Positions 17,495 through 26,079 are shown, numbered from the stretch's first letter. The stretch is 62,954 bases of DNA from Streptomyces sp. MBT65 (GCF_016612545.1 NZ_JAENRY010000090.1:1-62954); one strand, 5' to 3'. Notes: generated from the letters alone by a model not told the origin. Program-made: numbers and translations.

Positions 17495-18754
17495 GTGAGC
17501 AGCGAGAACTCTTCGGCGGGCGACGAACAGCGGGTGTGGGACGTCGTCGTGGTGGGCGCGGGACCCGCGGGGGCTTCGGCCGCCTATGCGGCGGCGGTCG
17601 CGGGACGGCGCGTGCTGTTGCTGGAGAAAGCCGAGCTGCCCCGCTACAAGACATGCGGCGGCGGCATCATCGGACCTTCGCGCGACTCCCTCCCCCCCGG
17701 CTTCGAACTGCCGCTGAAGGACCGGGTGTTCGCCATAACGTTCTCGAACAACGGGCGCTTCACGCGGACCCGGCGGTCCCGGCAGATGCTGTTCGGGCTG
17801 ATCAACCGGCCCGAGTTCGACCAGCAGCTCGTCGAGCACGCGCAGAAGGCGGGCGCCGAGCTGCGCACGGGCGTCACCGTGACACGGGTCGAGCAGCACG
17901 GCTCCGCGGTGCCCGACCGGCGTACGGTCGCCGTCGTCCTCCAGGGCGGTGAGACGGTCCTCGCGCGGGCCGTCGTCGGCGCCGACGGCAGTGCCAGCCG
18001 CATAGGGGCGCACGTCGGGGTCAAGACCGACCAGGTGGATCTGGGCCTGGAGGCGGAGATCCCGGTGCCGGAGACCGTTGCCGAGGACTGGAAGGGGCGG
18101 GTGCTCATCGACTGGGGCCCGATGCCCGGGAGTTACGGCTGGGTCTTCCCCAAGGGGGACACGCTCACGGTCGGGGTGATCTCCGCGCGCGGTGAAGGCG
18201 CCGCCACCAAGCGGTACTTGGAGGACTTCATCGCCCGGCTCGGCCTCGCCGGCTTCGAACCGAGCATCTCCTCCGGTCACTTGACCCGCTGCCGGGCCGA
18301 CGACTCACCGCTGTCGCGCGGCCGGGTGCTGGTCTGTGGAGACGCGGCGGGCCTGCTGGAGCCGTGGACCCGCGAGGGCATCTCGTTCGCGCTGCGCTCG
18401 GGGCGGCTCGCGGGGGAGTGGGCGGTCCGGATCGCCGAGGCGCACGACGCCGTGGACACCCGCCGCCAGGCGCTGAACTACGCGTTCGCGATCAAGGCGG
18501 GGCTCGGTGTGGAGATGAGCGTCGGCAAGAGCATGCTGGCGATCTTCGAGAAGCGCCCCGGTCTGTTCCACGCCGCCCTCACCGGCTTCCGGCCGGCCTG
18601 GAAGGCCTTCATGGACATCACCCGGGGCTCGACGACGCTGGGCGAACTCGTCCGCAGCCATCCGATGGCCCAGCGCGCGCTGACCGCGGTCGACCGCAGG
18701 AACGCGGAGCCGGTGGAAGTCGTAGCGCCCGAGGAGGGCGAGGTCAGCTCCTGA
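17495..18754 (+). CDS. Geranylgeranyl reductase-family FAD-dependent oxidoreductase
   Basis: 419 residues. The N-terminal dinucleotide fold VVVGAGPAGASAAYAAAVAG starts at about residue 11, followed by KAELPRYKTCGGGI, the CGGG motif of the geranylgeranyl-reductase/PHBH superfamily. The second FAD motif is GRVLVCGDAAGLLEPWTREGISFALRSG (about 270-298). Members saturate isoprenoid double bonds of lipids, menaquinone or natural products, or hydroxylate aromatic substrates. The GTG start at 17495 follows CGGGAGCAG. The 3' end overlaps the convergent deazaflavin oxidoreductase by 11 nt. No prenyl-lipid genes are adjacent, so substrate assignment is open. Confidence 0.88.
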   Translation: MSSENSSAGDEQRVWDVVVVGAGPAGASAAYAAAVAGRRVLLLEKAELPRYKTCGGGIIGPSRDSLPPGFELPLKDRVFAITFSNNGRFTRTRRSRQMLFGLINRPEFDQQLVEHAQKAGAELRTGVTVTRVEQHGSAVPDRRTVAVVLQGGETVLARAVVGADGSASRIGAHVGVKTDQVDLGLEAEIPVPETVAEDWKGRVLIDWGPMPGSYGWVFPKGDTLTVGVISARGEGAATKRYLEDFIARLGLAGFEPSISSGHLTRCRADDSPLSRGRVLVCGDAAGLLEPWTREGISFALRSGRLAGEWAVRIAEAHDAVDTRRQALNYAFAIKAGLGVEMSVGKSMLAIFEKRPGLFHAALTGFRPAWKAFMDITRGSTTLGELVRSHPMAQRALTAVDRRNAEPVEVVAPEEGEVSS

Positions 18755-19193
18755 CCGTGACGTGGAACACCGGGTGGTCGGGGGCGATCCGGAGCAACTC
18801 GTCGTCGGAGGAGTCCGGGCCGACTCCTCCGAAGAACACCCCGACCTCGGCCTTCCAGCGCTTGAGGTAGGCGCGCAGCAGCGGCACCTTGTCGTCGCCG
18901 GTGACCTCGGTCGCGGTGAAGGTGTCGACCTTCTTGCCGAGCCGCAGCTCACCGCCGCCCGCCGCCCGCATGTTGTGCGTCCACTGGACGTGCCCGCGCG
19001 GGGCGACGAGGTACTGCTGTCCGTCCACCGTCAGCAGGTTCACCGGGGTGGTCCGCCACTCGCCGCTCTTGCGGCCGCGGACCGCCAGCACCCGTGAACC
19101 CCAGACGCTGAGTCCGCGGCGGGTGAACCAGGCGACGGCGCGGTTGAAGACGTTCACGGTGAACCAGCCGGGCTTCTGGACGTGGGTGCTCAT
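18744..19193 (-). CDS. Deazaflavin (F420)-dependent nitroreductase-family protein
   Basis: 149 residues, matching the Ddn/FDOR-A split beta-barrel family. The pattern PGWFTVNVFNRAVAWFTRRGLSVWGSRVLAVRGRKSGEWRTTPVNLL, then DGQQYLVAPRGHVQWTHNMRAAG, is diagnostic: GRKSG.WR..P contacts the F420 phosphate and W.HN is conserved. These enzymes use reduced F420 to reduce quinones, nitro compounds or other hydride acceptors. It is divergent from a TetR gene with three related palindromes between them, so it is probably the repressor's target. Confidence 0.9.
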   Translation of the reverse strand: MSTHVQKPGWFTVNVFNRAVAWFTRRGLSVWGSRVLAVRGRKSGEWRTTPVNLLTVDGQQYLVAPRGHVQWTHNMRAAGGGELRLGKKVDTFTATEVTGDDKVPLLRAYLKRWKAEVGVFFGGVGPDSSDDELLRIAPDHPVFHVTVRS

Positions 19194-19216
19194 GACGACT
19201 CCTGGGCTTTGTTCAG

Positions 19217-19342
19217 GAGAGCGCGGCTCACTTTTGTGAGCACTGCTCTCGCTCTCGGGAACAGTCTGCATCGGCTTCCCGATCCAATGCAAGAGCGGTG
19301 CTCTCTTTTTTGTTCGCCGATCTCGTTTGTGTGCACTGCTCT
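19217..19342. promoter_or_regulatory. Three operator-like palindromes, TetR candidates
   Basis: The 172-nt divergent region carries a repeated GAGCA-N-TGCTC theme: GAGCACTGCTC at 19238-19248 (perfect), AGAGC-GGT-GCTCT at 19292-19304, and GTGCACTGCTC at 19331-19341 (partial). GCACTGCTCT occurs identically at 19240-19249 and 19333-19342. A further inverted repeat GCTCAC-TTTT-GTGAGC lies at 19226-19241, flanked by GAGAGC (19217-19222) and GCTCTC (19245-19250). Form and position suggest TetR autoregulation and control of the deazaflavin oxidoreductase. Confidence 0.6.
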
Positions 19343-19365
19343 GAATCCATGCGACACTCACCTGT

Positions 19366-20058
19366 ATGAGCACCACACAAGGCGCCCGCGCACGGGCCAG
19401 GATCGAGGTCACCGCGGCCATCAAGGACGAGGCGCGCAGACAGCTCGCCGCCGAGGGCGCCGCGAAGCTCTCGCTGCGCGCCGTGGCCCGTGAACTGGGC
19501 ATGGTCTCCTCCGCCCTGTACCGGTACTTCCCCAGCCGCGACGACCTGCTGACCGCTCTCATCATCGACGCGTACGACTCCGTCGGCGAGGCCGCGGAAG
19601 CGGCACACTCCGAGGTCGTGGACGCGGTCCCGCTGCGGCGCTGGACCGCCGTGTGCGAGGCGGTACGCGGGTGGGCGCTCGGGCATCCGCACGAGTACGC
19701 GCTGATCCACGGCTCGCCGGTCCCGGGGTACGTCGCGCCCGAGAGCACCGTGCCGTCGGCCGCGCGTGTCGCCCTGCTCCTCATCGGCATCGCGCGGGAC
19801 GCCCACCGGGCCGGCACCCTGACCGAGCCCCCGTTCCCGGCCGACCTCCACCCCGAGGCGGAGCGCATGGTCGCGGACTTCGCCGGTGATCTCCCGCCAG
19901 GCGTGGCCGTGGCCCTGGTGGCCGCCTGGGCCGAGCTGTACGGACTGGTCAGCTTCGAGCTGTTCGGTCAGTTCCGCCGCGTGGTGGAGGACCGGGGGCC
20001 GTTCTTTCGGTATGCGGTACGACGCCTCGCCCTCGCGGTGGGTCTCGCGGAAGGCTGA
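19366..20058 (+). CDS. TetR/AcrR-family regulator
   Basis: 230 residues. The N-terminal TetR DNA-binding domain is clear: RARARIEVTAAIKDEARRQLAAEGAAKLSLRAVARELGMVSSALYRYFPSRDDLLTALIIDAYD, with helix-turn-helix at about residues 34-55. The C-terminal ligand domain (WTAVCEAVRGWALGHPHEYALIHGSPVPGY) resembles the TetR_C_13/WHG type. It is divergent from the deazaflavin oxidoreductase gene and probably represses it and itself through the sites at 19217-19342. The inducing ligand is unknown. Confidence 0.9.
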   Translation: MSTTQGARARARIEVTAAIKDEARRQLAAEGAAKLSLRAVARELGMVSSALYRYFPSRDDLLTALIIDAYDSVGEAAEAAHSEVVDAVPLRRWTAVCEAVRGWALGHPHEYALIHGSPVPGYVAPESTVPSAARVALLLIGIARDAHRAGTLTEPPFPADLHPEAERMVADFAGDLPPGVAVALVAAWAELYGLVSFELFGQFRRVVEDRGPFFRYAVRRLALAVGLAEG

Positions 20059-20066
20059 CCGGGGGA

Positions 20067-20094
20067 CGTACTCCCGTACTCCCCGGGAAGTACG
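20067..20094. promoter_or_regulatory. Repeat/palindrome upstream of the two-component operon
   Basis: An 8-bp tandem repeat CGTACTCC (20067-20074, 20075-20082) overlaps the inverted repeat CGTACT-CCCCGGGA-AGTACG (20075-20094). It begins 8 nt after the TetR gene and ends 58 nt before the histidine kinase start. It may be a response-regulator binding site for autoregulation or, less likely, a terminator for the TetR gene. Confidence 0.45.
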
Positions 20095-20152
20095 CGTGAT
20101 CACCCCGTCCGGCTGACGCCCTCGGCCCCGCCCGGCGTCTAGCGTGACGTGC

Positions 20153-21373
20153 ATGGACGAGCAGCGCGTACGCGGCGGGGGACCGCCCCGGTGGTGGCGC
20201 CACGGACCGCCGTGGGGCGAGGTGGCGGCCCCGACGCGGTGGCCGTGGCGTTCCACGGTGCTGGTCACCCTGTTCGTGTTGATCGGCAGCAGCTTCGCCT
20301 CGCACGGCCAGCCCGACCGTGTCCCGCTCGACCTCTACGCGCGCGTGCTGCTCGTCGCCGGATCGGCGCTGCTCCTGTGGCGCCACCGGTATCCCGTGGG
20401 GGTGGCCTTCGGGACCGTGCTCGCCGCCGTGCTCTACTTCGGCGCCGGATACGCGTACGGCCCCGTCTTCCTGCCCGTCGCGCTGGCCTGCTTCAGCGCG
20501 CTCGTCGCGGGACGCCGGTGGGCGGCCTGGTCCGCGCTCGGCGCGCTCTGGACCGCGCACCTCCTGGTCGCGCACTGGCTCTTCCGCTGGCTGCCCCCGC
20601 AGCACGACCACGCGATGCCGTGGGGCCGTGAACTGGCCGTCGCCACCTGGGTGGTGGCCATCGCCGCGGTCTCCGAACTGGCCCGCACCCGTCGCGACCA
20701 GTGGGCCCGGGAGCGCGCCGAGCGCGCCCAGGCGGCCCGCCGCCGCGCCGACGAGGAACGGCTGCGCATGGCCCGCGAACTGCACGACGTCCTCGCGCAC
20801 AGCATCTCCGTCATCAACGTCCAGGCGGGCGTCGGCCTCGCCCTCCTCGACTCCGACCCCGAGCAGGCCCGCACGGCCCTCACCACCATCAAGGCCGCCA
20901 GCAAGGAGGCGCTCGGCGAGGTCCGCCAGGTCCTCGACAGCCTGCGTACCCAGGGCGACGCCCCGCGCGCCCCGGCCCCCGGCCTCGACCGGCTGCCCGA
21001 ACTGGTGCAGCAGGCGGCGAGCGCAGGCCTCACCGTCACGCTCGACGGAACACCGCCCCGCCTTCCGCCCGGCACCGACCTCGCCGCCTTCCGCGTCGTC
21101 CAGGAGGCCCTCACCAATGTCGTACGACATTCCGGTTCACGGCACGCGCGCGTGCACATCGGGCACGAAGACGGCGCGCTACGGCTGCGTATCGACGACG
21201 ACGGCCCCGCGACCGGCGCGGACGTCGGGGGCAGCGGCAACGGACTGGCCGGGATGCGGGAGCGGGCCGCCGCGCTCGGTGGCACGATCGAGGCGGGCCC
21301 GCGCCCGGACGGCGGCTTCCGGGTGCTCGCGGTACTGCCGTTGAAGGTCACGCCGAAGGAGGACGACCGGTGA
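20153..21373 (+). CDS. DesK/NarX-type sensor histidine kinase
   Basis: About 406 residues. An N-terminal membrane domain has roughly five hydrophobic helices (residues about 35-175, with no large extracellular sensor), followed by a coiled-coil-like RARERAERAQAARRRADEE. The HisKA_3 dimerisation site ARELHDVLAHSISVINVQAGV carries the phospho-acceptor His, and the C-terminal HATPase has VVQEALTNVVRHS (N-box) and GGSGNGLAGMRERAAALGG (G boxes). Such intramembrane-sensing kinases respond to envelope stress, antibiotics or lipid state. No Shine-Dalgarno sequence is visible before the ATG at 20153 (GTG 20144 is an alternative). The stop overlaps the response regulator start (GTGA). Confidence 0.92.
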   Translation: MDEQRVRGGGPPRWWRHGPPWGEVAAPTRWPWRSTVLVTLFVLIGSSFASHGQPDRVPLDLYARVLLVAGSALLLWRHRYPVGVAFGTVLAAVLYFGAGYAYGPVFLPVALACFSALVAGRRWAAWSALGALWTAHLLVAHWLFRWLPPQHDHAMPWGRELAVATWVVAIAAVSELARTRRDQWARERAERAQAARRRADEERLRMARELHDVLAHSISVINVQAGVGLALLDSDPEQARTALTTIKAASKEALGEVRQVLDSLRTQGDAPRAPAPGLDRLPELVQQAASAGLTVTLDGTPPRLPPGTDLAAFRVVQEALTNVVRHSGSRHARVHIGHEDGALRLRIDDDGPATGADVGGSGNGLAGMRERAAALGGTIEAGPRPDGGFRVLAVLPLKVTPKEDDR

Positions 21374-22035
21374 TCCGGGTACTGCTCGCCGACGACCAGG
21401 CCCTGGTCCGGGCCGGCTTCAAGGCGCTGCTGGACGCGCAGCCGGACATCGAGGTGGCCGGCGAGGCGTCCGACGGCGAGGAGGCCGTGCGCACGGTGCG
21501 CGAACTGCGCCCGGACGTCGTCCTGATGGACATCCGCATGCCGCTGCTCGACGGCCTGGCCGCGACCCGCCGGATCACCGGGGACGGCGGTCTTGAGGAC
21601 GTGAAGGTGGTCATGCTGACGACCTTCGAACTCGACGAGTACGTCTTCGAGGCGATCCGCTCCGGTGCCTCCGGCTTCCTGGTCAAGGACACCGAACCGG
21701 ACGAACTCCTGCGCGCCGTAAGGGCGGTGGTCGACGGCGACGCGCTGCTCTCGCCCGGGGTGACCCGCCGCCTGATCGCCGAGTTCGCGGCCCGCTCCAA
21801 GGAACCGGCGACCGCCGACGCGCTCACTCAACTCACCGAGCGGGAACGCGAGGTGATGGCCCTGGTCGGCATCGGCCTGTCCAACGACGAGATCGCCCGC
21901 CGCCTGGTCGTCAGCCCGCTGACCGCGAAAACCCATGTCAGCCGCACGATGGTGAAACTGGGCGCCCGGGACCGGGCCCAACTGGTCGTGCTGGCCTACG
22001 AGTCGGGGTTGGTGCGCCCCGGCTGGCTGGGCTGA
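21370..22035 (+). CDS. NarL/LuxR-family response regulator
   Basis: 221 residues. The receiver domain IRVLLADDQALVRAGFKALLDAQPDIEVAGEA has the acidic pair DD at about residues 8-9, phospho-acceptor Asp in DVVLMDIRMP (about 54), Thr in MLTTFE and Lys in GFLVKD. The C-terminal LuxR HTH is LTEREREVMALVGIGLSNDEIARRLVVSPLTAKTHVSRTMVKL. It is translationally coupled to the kinase gene and is its cognate partner. Targets are unknown; the nearby candidates are its own operon (site at 20067-20094) and the convergent small membrane protein. The 3' end overlaps that gene by 40 nt. Confidence 0.93.
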   Translation: MIRVLLADDQALVRAGFKALLDAQPDIEVAGEASDGEEAVRTVRELRPDVVLMDIRMPLLDGLAATRRITGDGGLEDVKVVMLTTFELDEYVFEAIRSGASGFLVKDTEPDELLRAVRAVVDGDALLSPGVTRRLIAEFAARSKEPATADALTQLTEREREVMALVGIGLSNDEIARRLVVSPLTAKTHVSRTMVKLGARDRAQLVVLAYESGLVRPGWLG

Positions 22036-22277
22036 CCCGACTCCCGCCGGTACCGGTACAGCACGGTCACCACCCGGACGAGGAACACGACCGGCACGAG
22101 CACGAGTGCCCCGCGTACCAGCAACGTCTCGACGATGACCGGCAGTTCGAACAACAGGGCCGGTCCGGCGACTGCTCCGAAAAGCACCGCCGCCACGAAC
22201 GCGGCGCTGACCAGCGCGTACCCGATCTCGACGGTCATCGCGTCCCGCTCGGCCTGCGTGCGCCGTCCCCCGGTCAT
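21996..22277 (-). CDS. Small two-helix membrane protein
   Basis: About 93 residues from the ATG at 22277 (MTGGRRTQAERDAMTVEIG), with AGGGTGG upstream. Two hydrophobic helices (YALVSAAFVAAVLFGAVAGPALLF and VRGALVLVPVVFLVRVVTVLY) are separated by a short loop, and the tail is basic. No recognisable family. It lies between the convergent response regulator (40-nt overlap) and the MFS gene upstream on the same strand. It could be an accessory to the two-component system or the pump, which is guesswork. Confidence 0.55.
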   Translation of the reverse strand: MTGGRRTQAERDAMTVEIGYALVSAAFVAAVLFGAVAGPALLFELPVIVETLLVRGALVLVPVVFLVRVVTVLYRYRRESGQPSQPGRTNPDS

Positions 22278-22356
22278 GTCCACCCTGGAAGTCTCACACG
22301 GGTGCGCCCGACGGAGCAATCGGCTCCGCCGGGCGCACCCGCGGGGAGGCGTCCCC

Positions 22357-23847
22357 CTAGTCGCGCAGCGCCACGCGCTCCGCCTCCGCCTCCTTCACAG
22401 TGGACTTGGCGACCACGATGGTCTGTTGGTCACGCCGGCCGCGCAGCCCCGGCAGCGTGATCAGCAGCCCGGCCAGCGCGATGAACGTCACCACGACCAG
22501 CCCGGGCCGGTAACTGTCCAGCACCGCCTGCGGAGTTGCGTTCGCCGGCGCGTGCGCGGTGACCACGGCCGTGACGACGGCCAGGAAGATCGCGCCGCCC
22601 ACCTGCACCGAGGTGTTCAACAGGCCGGAGACCATGCCCTGTTCGTGGTCCTCGACCCCGTTGGTGGCCTGGATGTTGAGCGAGGGGAAGACCAGCGCGA
22701 AGGCCCCGCCGATCAGCACCATCGACGGCAGGATCATCGCCGCGTACCCGGGATCGACACTGACCCGCAGGAACAGGGCGTACCCCACGACCATCAGCGC
22801 GAAGCCCACCACGATCAGCGGCTGCGTGCCGAACCGGTCGACGATCGCCCCCATCTTCGTCGAGGACGCCGCCACGATCACGCCGGCCGGCAGGAAGGCG
22901 AGCGCCGTGTGCAACGCCGACCAGCCGAGCAGTTGCTGCATGTACAGCGTGACCAGGAACTGGAAGCCGACGTACGACCCGAAGAGGGCCATCGCGCCGA
23001 GCTGGGCGCGGATCTGGTTGCCGGAGCGCAGCACACCGAGCCGGATCAACGGCCCGGCGGAGCGCCGCTCGACGTAGACGAAGACGGTCAGCAGGACGGC
23101 AACCGCCAGGAAGGACAAAAGAGTTCGGGCCGAGGCCCAGCCGGCCTCCGGTGCCTGCACGACGGTGAACACCAGGAGCAGCATCGACGCGGTTCCGAGG
23201 ATCGCGCCCGGGACGTCGTAGCCGTTGTGGTCCTTCTCGCGTTCGCTGCGCGGCAGCAGCTTCAGGCCGGCGAGGAGGGCGAGCACGGCGATCGGCGCGG
23301 GCAGCAGCATGGTCAGCCGCCAACTGGCCTCCGTGAGCAGGCCGGAGAGCACCAGGCCCATCGAGAAGCCGGTGGCGGCGCAGGTGGTGTAGATGGACAG
23401 GGCGCGGTTGCGCAGCGGCCCCTCGGCGAAGGTCGTCGTGATGATCGACAGGCCGGCCGGTGCGGTGAAGGCCGCGCTGAGGCCCTTGATGAAGCGGCTG
23501 GCGATCAGCAGCGGGCCCGAGTCGACGAGGCCGCCGAGCAGCGAGGCCACCGCGAAGACACCCAGGGCGACCAGGAAGACCTGCCGCCGGCCGAGCAGGT
23601 CGGCGGTCCGGCCGCCGAGGAGGAGCAGCCCGCCGTAGCCCAGGATGTAGCCGCTGACGATCCATTGGAGCGTCGAGGTGGAGAGGTCGAGTTCGGAGCC
23701 GATGGAGGGCAGGGCGACACCGACCATCGACACGTCCAGCGCGTCCAGGAACATCGCGGCGCAGAGCACCAGCAGGGTGCCCCACAGCCGGGGGGTCCAG
23801 CGGACCGCCGAGGCGGGGGCCGCGGGAGGGGAGAGCGGAGAGGTCAT
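22357..23847 (-). CDS. MFS drug-efflux transporter, DHA2 (14-TM, EmrB/QacA) type
   Basis: 496 residues with 14 predicted helices. LWGTLLVLCAAMFLDALDVSMVGVALPSIGSEL is motif D1 with the Asp of the DHA2 group. LLLGGRTADLLGRRQVFLVALGVF is motif A, and LSAAFTAPAGLSIITTTF with SMGLVLSGLL corresponds to motif C of antiporters. Expected to export hydrophobic drugs or secondary metabolites by proton antiport. Divergent from a MarR gene with palindromic elements between them, giving a typical MarR-controlled efflux pair. Confidence 0.92.
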   Translation of the reverse strand: MTSPLSPPAAPASAVRWTPRLWGTLLVLCAAMFLDALDVSMVGVALPSIGSELDLSTSTLQWIVSGYILGYGGLLLLGGRTADLLGRRQVFLVALGVFAVASLLGGLVDSGPLLIASRFIKGLSAAFTAPAGLSIITTTFAEGPLRNRALSIYTTCAATGFSMGLVLSGLLTEASWRLTMLLPAPIAVLALLAGLKLLPRSEREKDHNGYDVPGAILGTASMLLLVFTVVQAPEAGWASARTLLSFLAVAVLLTVFVYVERRSAGPLIRLGVLRSGNQIRAQLGAMALFGSYVGFQFLVTLYMQQLLGWSALHTALAFLPAGVIVAASSTKMGAIVDRFGTQPLIVVGFALMVVGYALFLRVSVDPGYAAMILPSMVLIGGAFALVFPSLNIQATNGVEDHEQGMVSGLLNTSVQVGGAIFLAVVTAVVTAHAPANATPQAVLDSYRPGLVVVTFIALAGLLITLPGLRGRRDQQTIVVAKSTVKEAEAERVALRD

Positions 23848-23868
23848 GCGGCAGAGACTACATGCGCA

Positions 23869-23901
23869 TGCATCGAATGCAAGAGCATTTAATTCCGATG
23901 C
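23869..23901. promoter_or_regulatory. Candidate MarR operator between efflux pump and regulator
   Basis: In the 87-nt AT-richer divergent region, TGCAT-CGA-ATGCA (23869-23881) is a 5-bp inverted repeat, followed by GCAT (23885-23888) and ATGC (23898-23901) around AT-rich DNA. On the minus strand TTGCAT occurs twice. MarR dimers bind such short AT-rich palindromes overlapping promoters. Confidence 0.5.
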
Positions 23902-23934
23902 AACAAACTCGTTTCTCTGCTACGGTGCGCTGTC

Positions 23935-24312
23935 ATGGCGGCGAAGAAGGCCGAGCAGGCGCTCGTGGACCAGTGGCGGGAGATGCTGGCGCTGCACGCC
24001 CGCACACAGTGCGAACTCGACCGCGCTCTGCATCGACACGGCCTGTGCGGAAGCGACTTCGAGGTGCTGGACGTGCTGTCCGGCGAGTCCTGCGCGTTCC
24101 GTGTCCAGGAGATCTCCGAGCGGGTCCACCTCAGTCAGAGCGCGCTGTCCCGGCTGATCGCCCGGCTGGAGAAGGACGGTCTCGTCGAGCGCGGTATGTG
24201 CGCGGAGGACCGGCGGGGCGTCCGCGTGACCCTCACGGACAAGGGACGCACGCTGCACGGCGAGGTACTCCCGTTGCAGCGTGCGGTGTTGACGAAGATG
24301 CTGAGCGGCTGA
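23935..24312 (+). CDS. MarR-family regulator (short)
   Basis: 125 residues with a complete winged helix: DFEVLDVLSGESCAFRVQEISERVHLSQSALSRLIARLEKDGLVERGMCAEDRRGVRVTLTDKG, recognition helix about residues 63-80 and the DRR wing at about 92. The C-terminal dimerisation helix is short compared with the usual 140-150 residues. Likely represses the divergent DHA2 efflux pump and itself, relieved by a phenolic or drug ligand (family knowledge; the ligand here is unknown). Confidence 0.88.
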   Translation: MAAKKAEQALVDQWREMLALHARTQCELDRALHRHGLCGSDFEVLDVLSGESCAFRVQEISERVHLSQSALSRLIARLEKDGLVERGMCAEDRRGVRVTLTDKGRTLHGEVLPLQRAVLTKMLSG

Positions 24313-24319
24313 CGGTCCG

Positions 24320-25060
24320 TCAGCTCCAGACGACGGCCGACCTCTCCCGCCACAGCGCGGCGACCGACGGGTCACCGGTGACGGTCGGAAACGGTGCACG
24401 GTTCCACAGGGCGAGATACAACTGCCCGGCGGGACCGGCCAGTTCGCAGTCGGCTTCCCCTGCGCCGCCCCGCTCGGTGGCGGGCGGCTCCTGAGACAGT
24501 CGTACGGTCCACACGGCGTCGTCCGCGTCCGTCGCGCGCACCCGCAGCACCCGGGGCTCCGCACTGCGGACCCTGCTCCGGCCGCGGGCGTGGAATCCGC
24601 GGAGCAACTCGTCGATGCCGTCGGCCGCGAAGTCCGCGGCGAGGTCGCCGGGCGCGCCCCCGCGTGCCGCCTCGGCGTCGACCCGGTGCACGGTCGTCTC
24701 GTGCGCCTGCCGACGGGCCCAGAACGCGAGCGGCGACGGCGCGGGCAGGAAATGCCAGCACTCCAGGGCGGGCGGGGCGGCGGCGAGGGCGTCCACGAGT
24801 GAACGGTGCCCCGCCCGGAACCAGGCCACCAGCTCGGCCCCGTCGAGATCCGGCAGACCCCCGTCGGGGTGGTGCGCGGTGTACCCCTCGGCGACGAACC
24901 CGGTCGCCCAGCGGTGCACCATCCCGGTGTGCCGCAGCAGATCCCGCACCTGCCACCCCGGACAGGTCGGCACCTGGGCCCCGACCCCCGCGACTTCGGC
25001 GGCCGAGGCCAGCAGATCACCCTCCCGGTCGAGGGTCCGTACGAACGCGTCGGTGTCCAT
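24320..25060 (-). CDS. Mycothiol-dependent maleylpyruvate isomerase-like (TIGR03083/DinB-fold) protein
   Basis: About 246 residues. The N-terminal DinB-like metal-binding domain has VPTCPGWQVRDLLRHTGMVHRWA (metal His at about residue 44) and FWARRQAHETTVHRVDAE (second His group at about 140-150). The C-terminal part (TVRLSQEPPATERGG...ELAGPAGQLYLALWNR) is the SCP2-like extension of actinobacterial TIGR03083 proteins. Such proteins are inferred mycothiol-dependent transferases or isomerases; few have known substrates. The gene is 50 nt downstream of the esterase gene on the same strand and converges with the MarR gene. Confidence 0.85.
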   Translation of the reverse strand: MDTDAFVRTLDREGDLLASAAEVAGVGAQVPTCPGWQVRDLLRHTGMVHRWATGFVAEGYTAHHPDGGLPDLDGAELVAWFRAGHRSLVDALAAAPPALECWHFLPAPSPLAFWARRQAHETTVHRVDAEAARGGAPGDLAADFAADGIDELLRGFHARGRSRVRSAEPRVLRVRATDADDAVWTVRLSQEPPATERGGAGEADCELAGPAGQLYLALWNRAPFPTVTGDPSVAALWRERSAVVWS

Positions 25061-25110
25061 GGGGGCGAGTTTGCCGTACGGGGCGTGGTCGAGGGCAGGC
25101 GGCGGGTGGA

Positions 25111-26079
25111 TCAGCCGGTCGCGAGTGCCTTGCGCAGGGTGTCTGTGGCCATGGTGATGGCGGCCTGGGCGGCGTGGGTTTCGCGTAGGGCGTTGAGCAT
25201 CACGAAGTCGTGGATGATGCCCTGGAAGCGGACGGCGGTGACGGGGACGCCGGCTTCGCGGAGCTTGTTGGCGTAGGCCTCGCCCTCGTCGCGCAGGACG
25301 TCGGCCTCGCCGGTGATGACGAGGGCCGGGGGCAGGCCGGTGAGCTGTTCGGTGGTGGCGCGGAGCGGGGAGGCGGTGATCTGGGCGCGTTCGGTTTCGT
25401 CGGTCGTGTACTGGTCCCAGAACCACTGCATGCCGTCGCGGCGCAGGAAGTAGCCCTCGGCGAACTGGTGGTAGGAGGCCGTGTCGAAGCTCGCGTCGGT
25501 GACCGGGTAGAACAGCACCTGCTGGAGGAGCGGGACGTCGCCGCGCTCCTTGGCCATGAGGGTCAGTGCGGCGGTCATGTTGCCGCCGACCGAGTCGCCG
25601 GCCACGGCGATGCGGCCGGCGTCGAGGCCCTTGGCCGTGCCCTCCTGTACGACCCACTGGGCGACGGTGTAGTTCTGCTCGATCGCGACCGGGTAGCGGG
25701 CCTCGGGCGAGAGGTCGTACTCGGGGAAGACCACGGCGGCGTTCGCGCCGACGGCGAGTTCGCGCACCAGGCGGTCGTGGGTGTGGGCGTTGCCGAAGAC
25801 CCAGCCGGCGCCGTGGATGTAGATGATCACGGGCAGGGGCCCGGAGGCACCCTCGGGCTTCACGATCCGGGCTCGGACGCTGCCGGTCGGCCCGCCGGAG
25901 ACGGTGATCCACTCCTCGTCGACCACGGGCTTCTCTATGTCGCCGGACTGGACCTCGTCGACGGCCTTGCGGCCCTCCGCCGGGGCGAGGTCGAAGAGGT
26001 ACGGCGGGTTCGCGGTCGCCTCGACGAACGCCTGGGCGGCGGGTTCGAGGACGGGACGGGGTGCGGTGCTGTCGGTCAT
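25111..26079 (-). CDS. Alpha/beta hydrolase, HSL-type esterase/lipase
   Basis: About 322 residues, hormone-sensitive-lipase family (ESTHER group H). The oxyanion-hole motif is HGAGW in VIIYIHGAGWVFGNAHTH. The nucleophile Ser is in VAGDSVGGNM, the acid residue in ITGEADVLRDEG, and the catalytic His in GIIHDFVMLN. Should hydrolyse short acyl esters in the cytoplasm. The ATG at 26079 has AGGAGATCGTC upstream. It is divergent from an OhrR-like MarR gene, with a perfect 14-bp palindrome in between, suggesting peroxide- or electrophile-dependent control of an esterase. TIGR03083 follows, possibly in the same operon. Confidence 0.92.
   Translation of the reverse strand: MTDSTAPRPVLEPAAQAFVEATANPPYLFDLAPAEGRKAVDEVQSGDIEKPVVDEEWITVSGGPTGSVRARIVKPEGASGPLPVIIYIHGAGWVFGNAHTHDRLVRELAVGANAAVVFPEYDLSPEARYPVAIEQNYTVAQWVVQEGTAKGLDAGRIAVAGDSVGGNMTAALTLMAKERGDVPLLQQVLFYPVTDASFDTASYHQFAEGYFLRRDGMQWFWDQYTTDETERAQITASPLRATTEQLTGLPPALVITGEADVLRDEGEAYANKLREAGVPVTAVRFQGIIHDFVMLNALRETHAAQAAITMATDTLRKALATG

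Noticed and set aside
22135..23892. 585-codon plus-strand open frame rich in Gln, His, Arg and Asp
   Set aside because: Shadow of the DHA2 MFS gene; no motif and no ribosome site.
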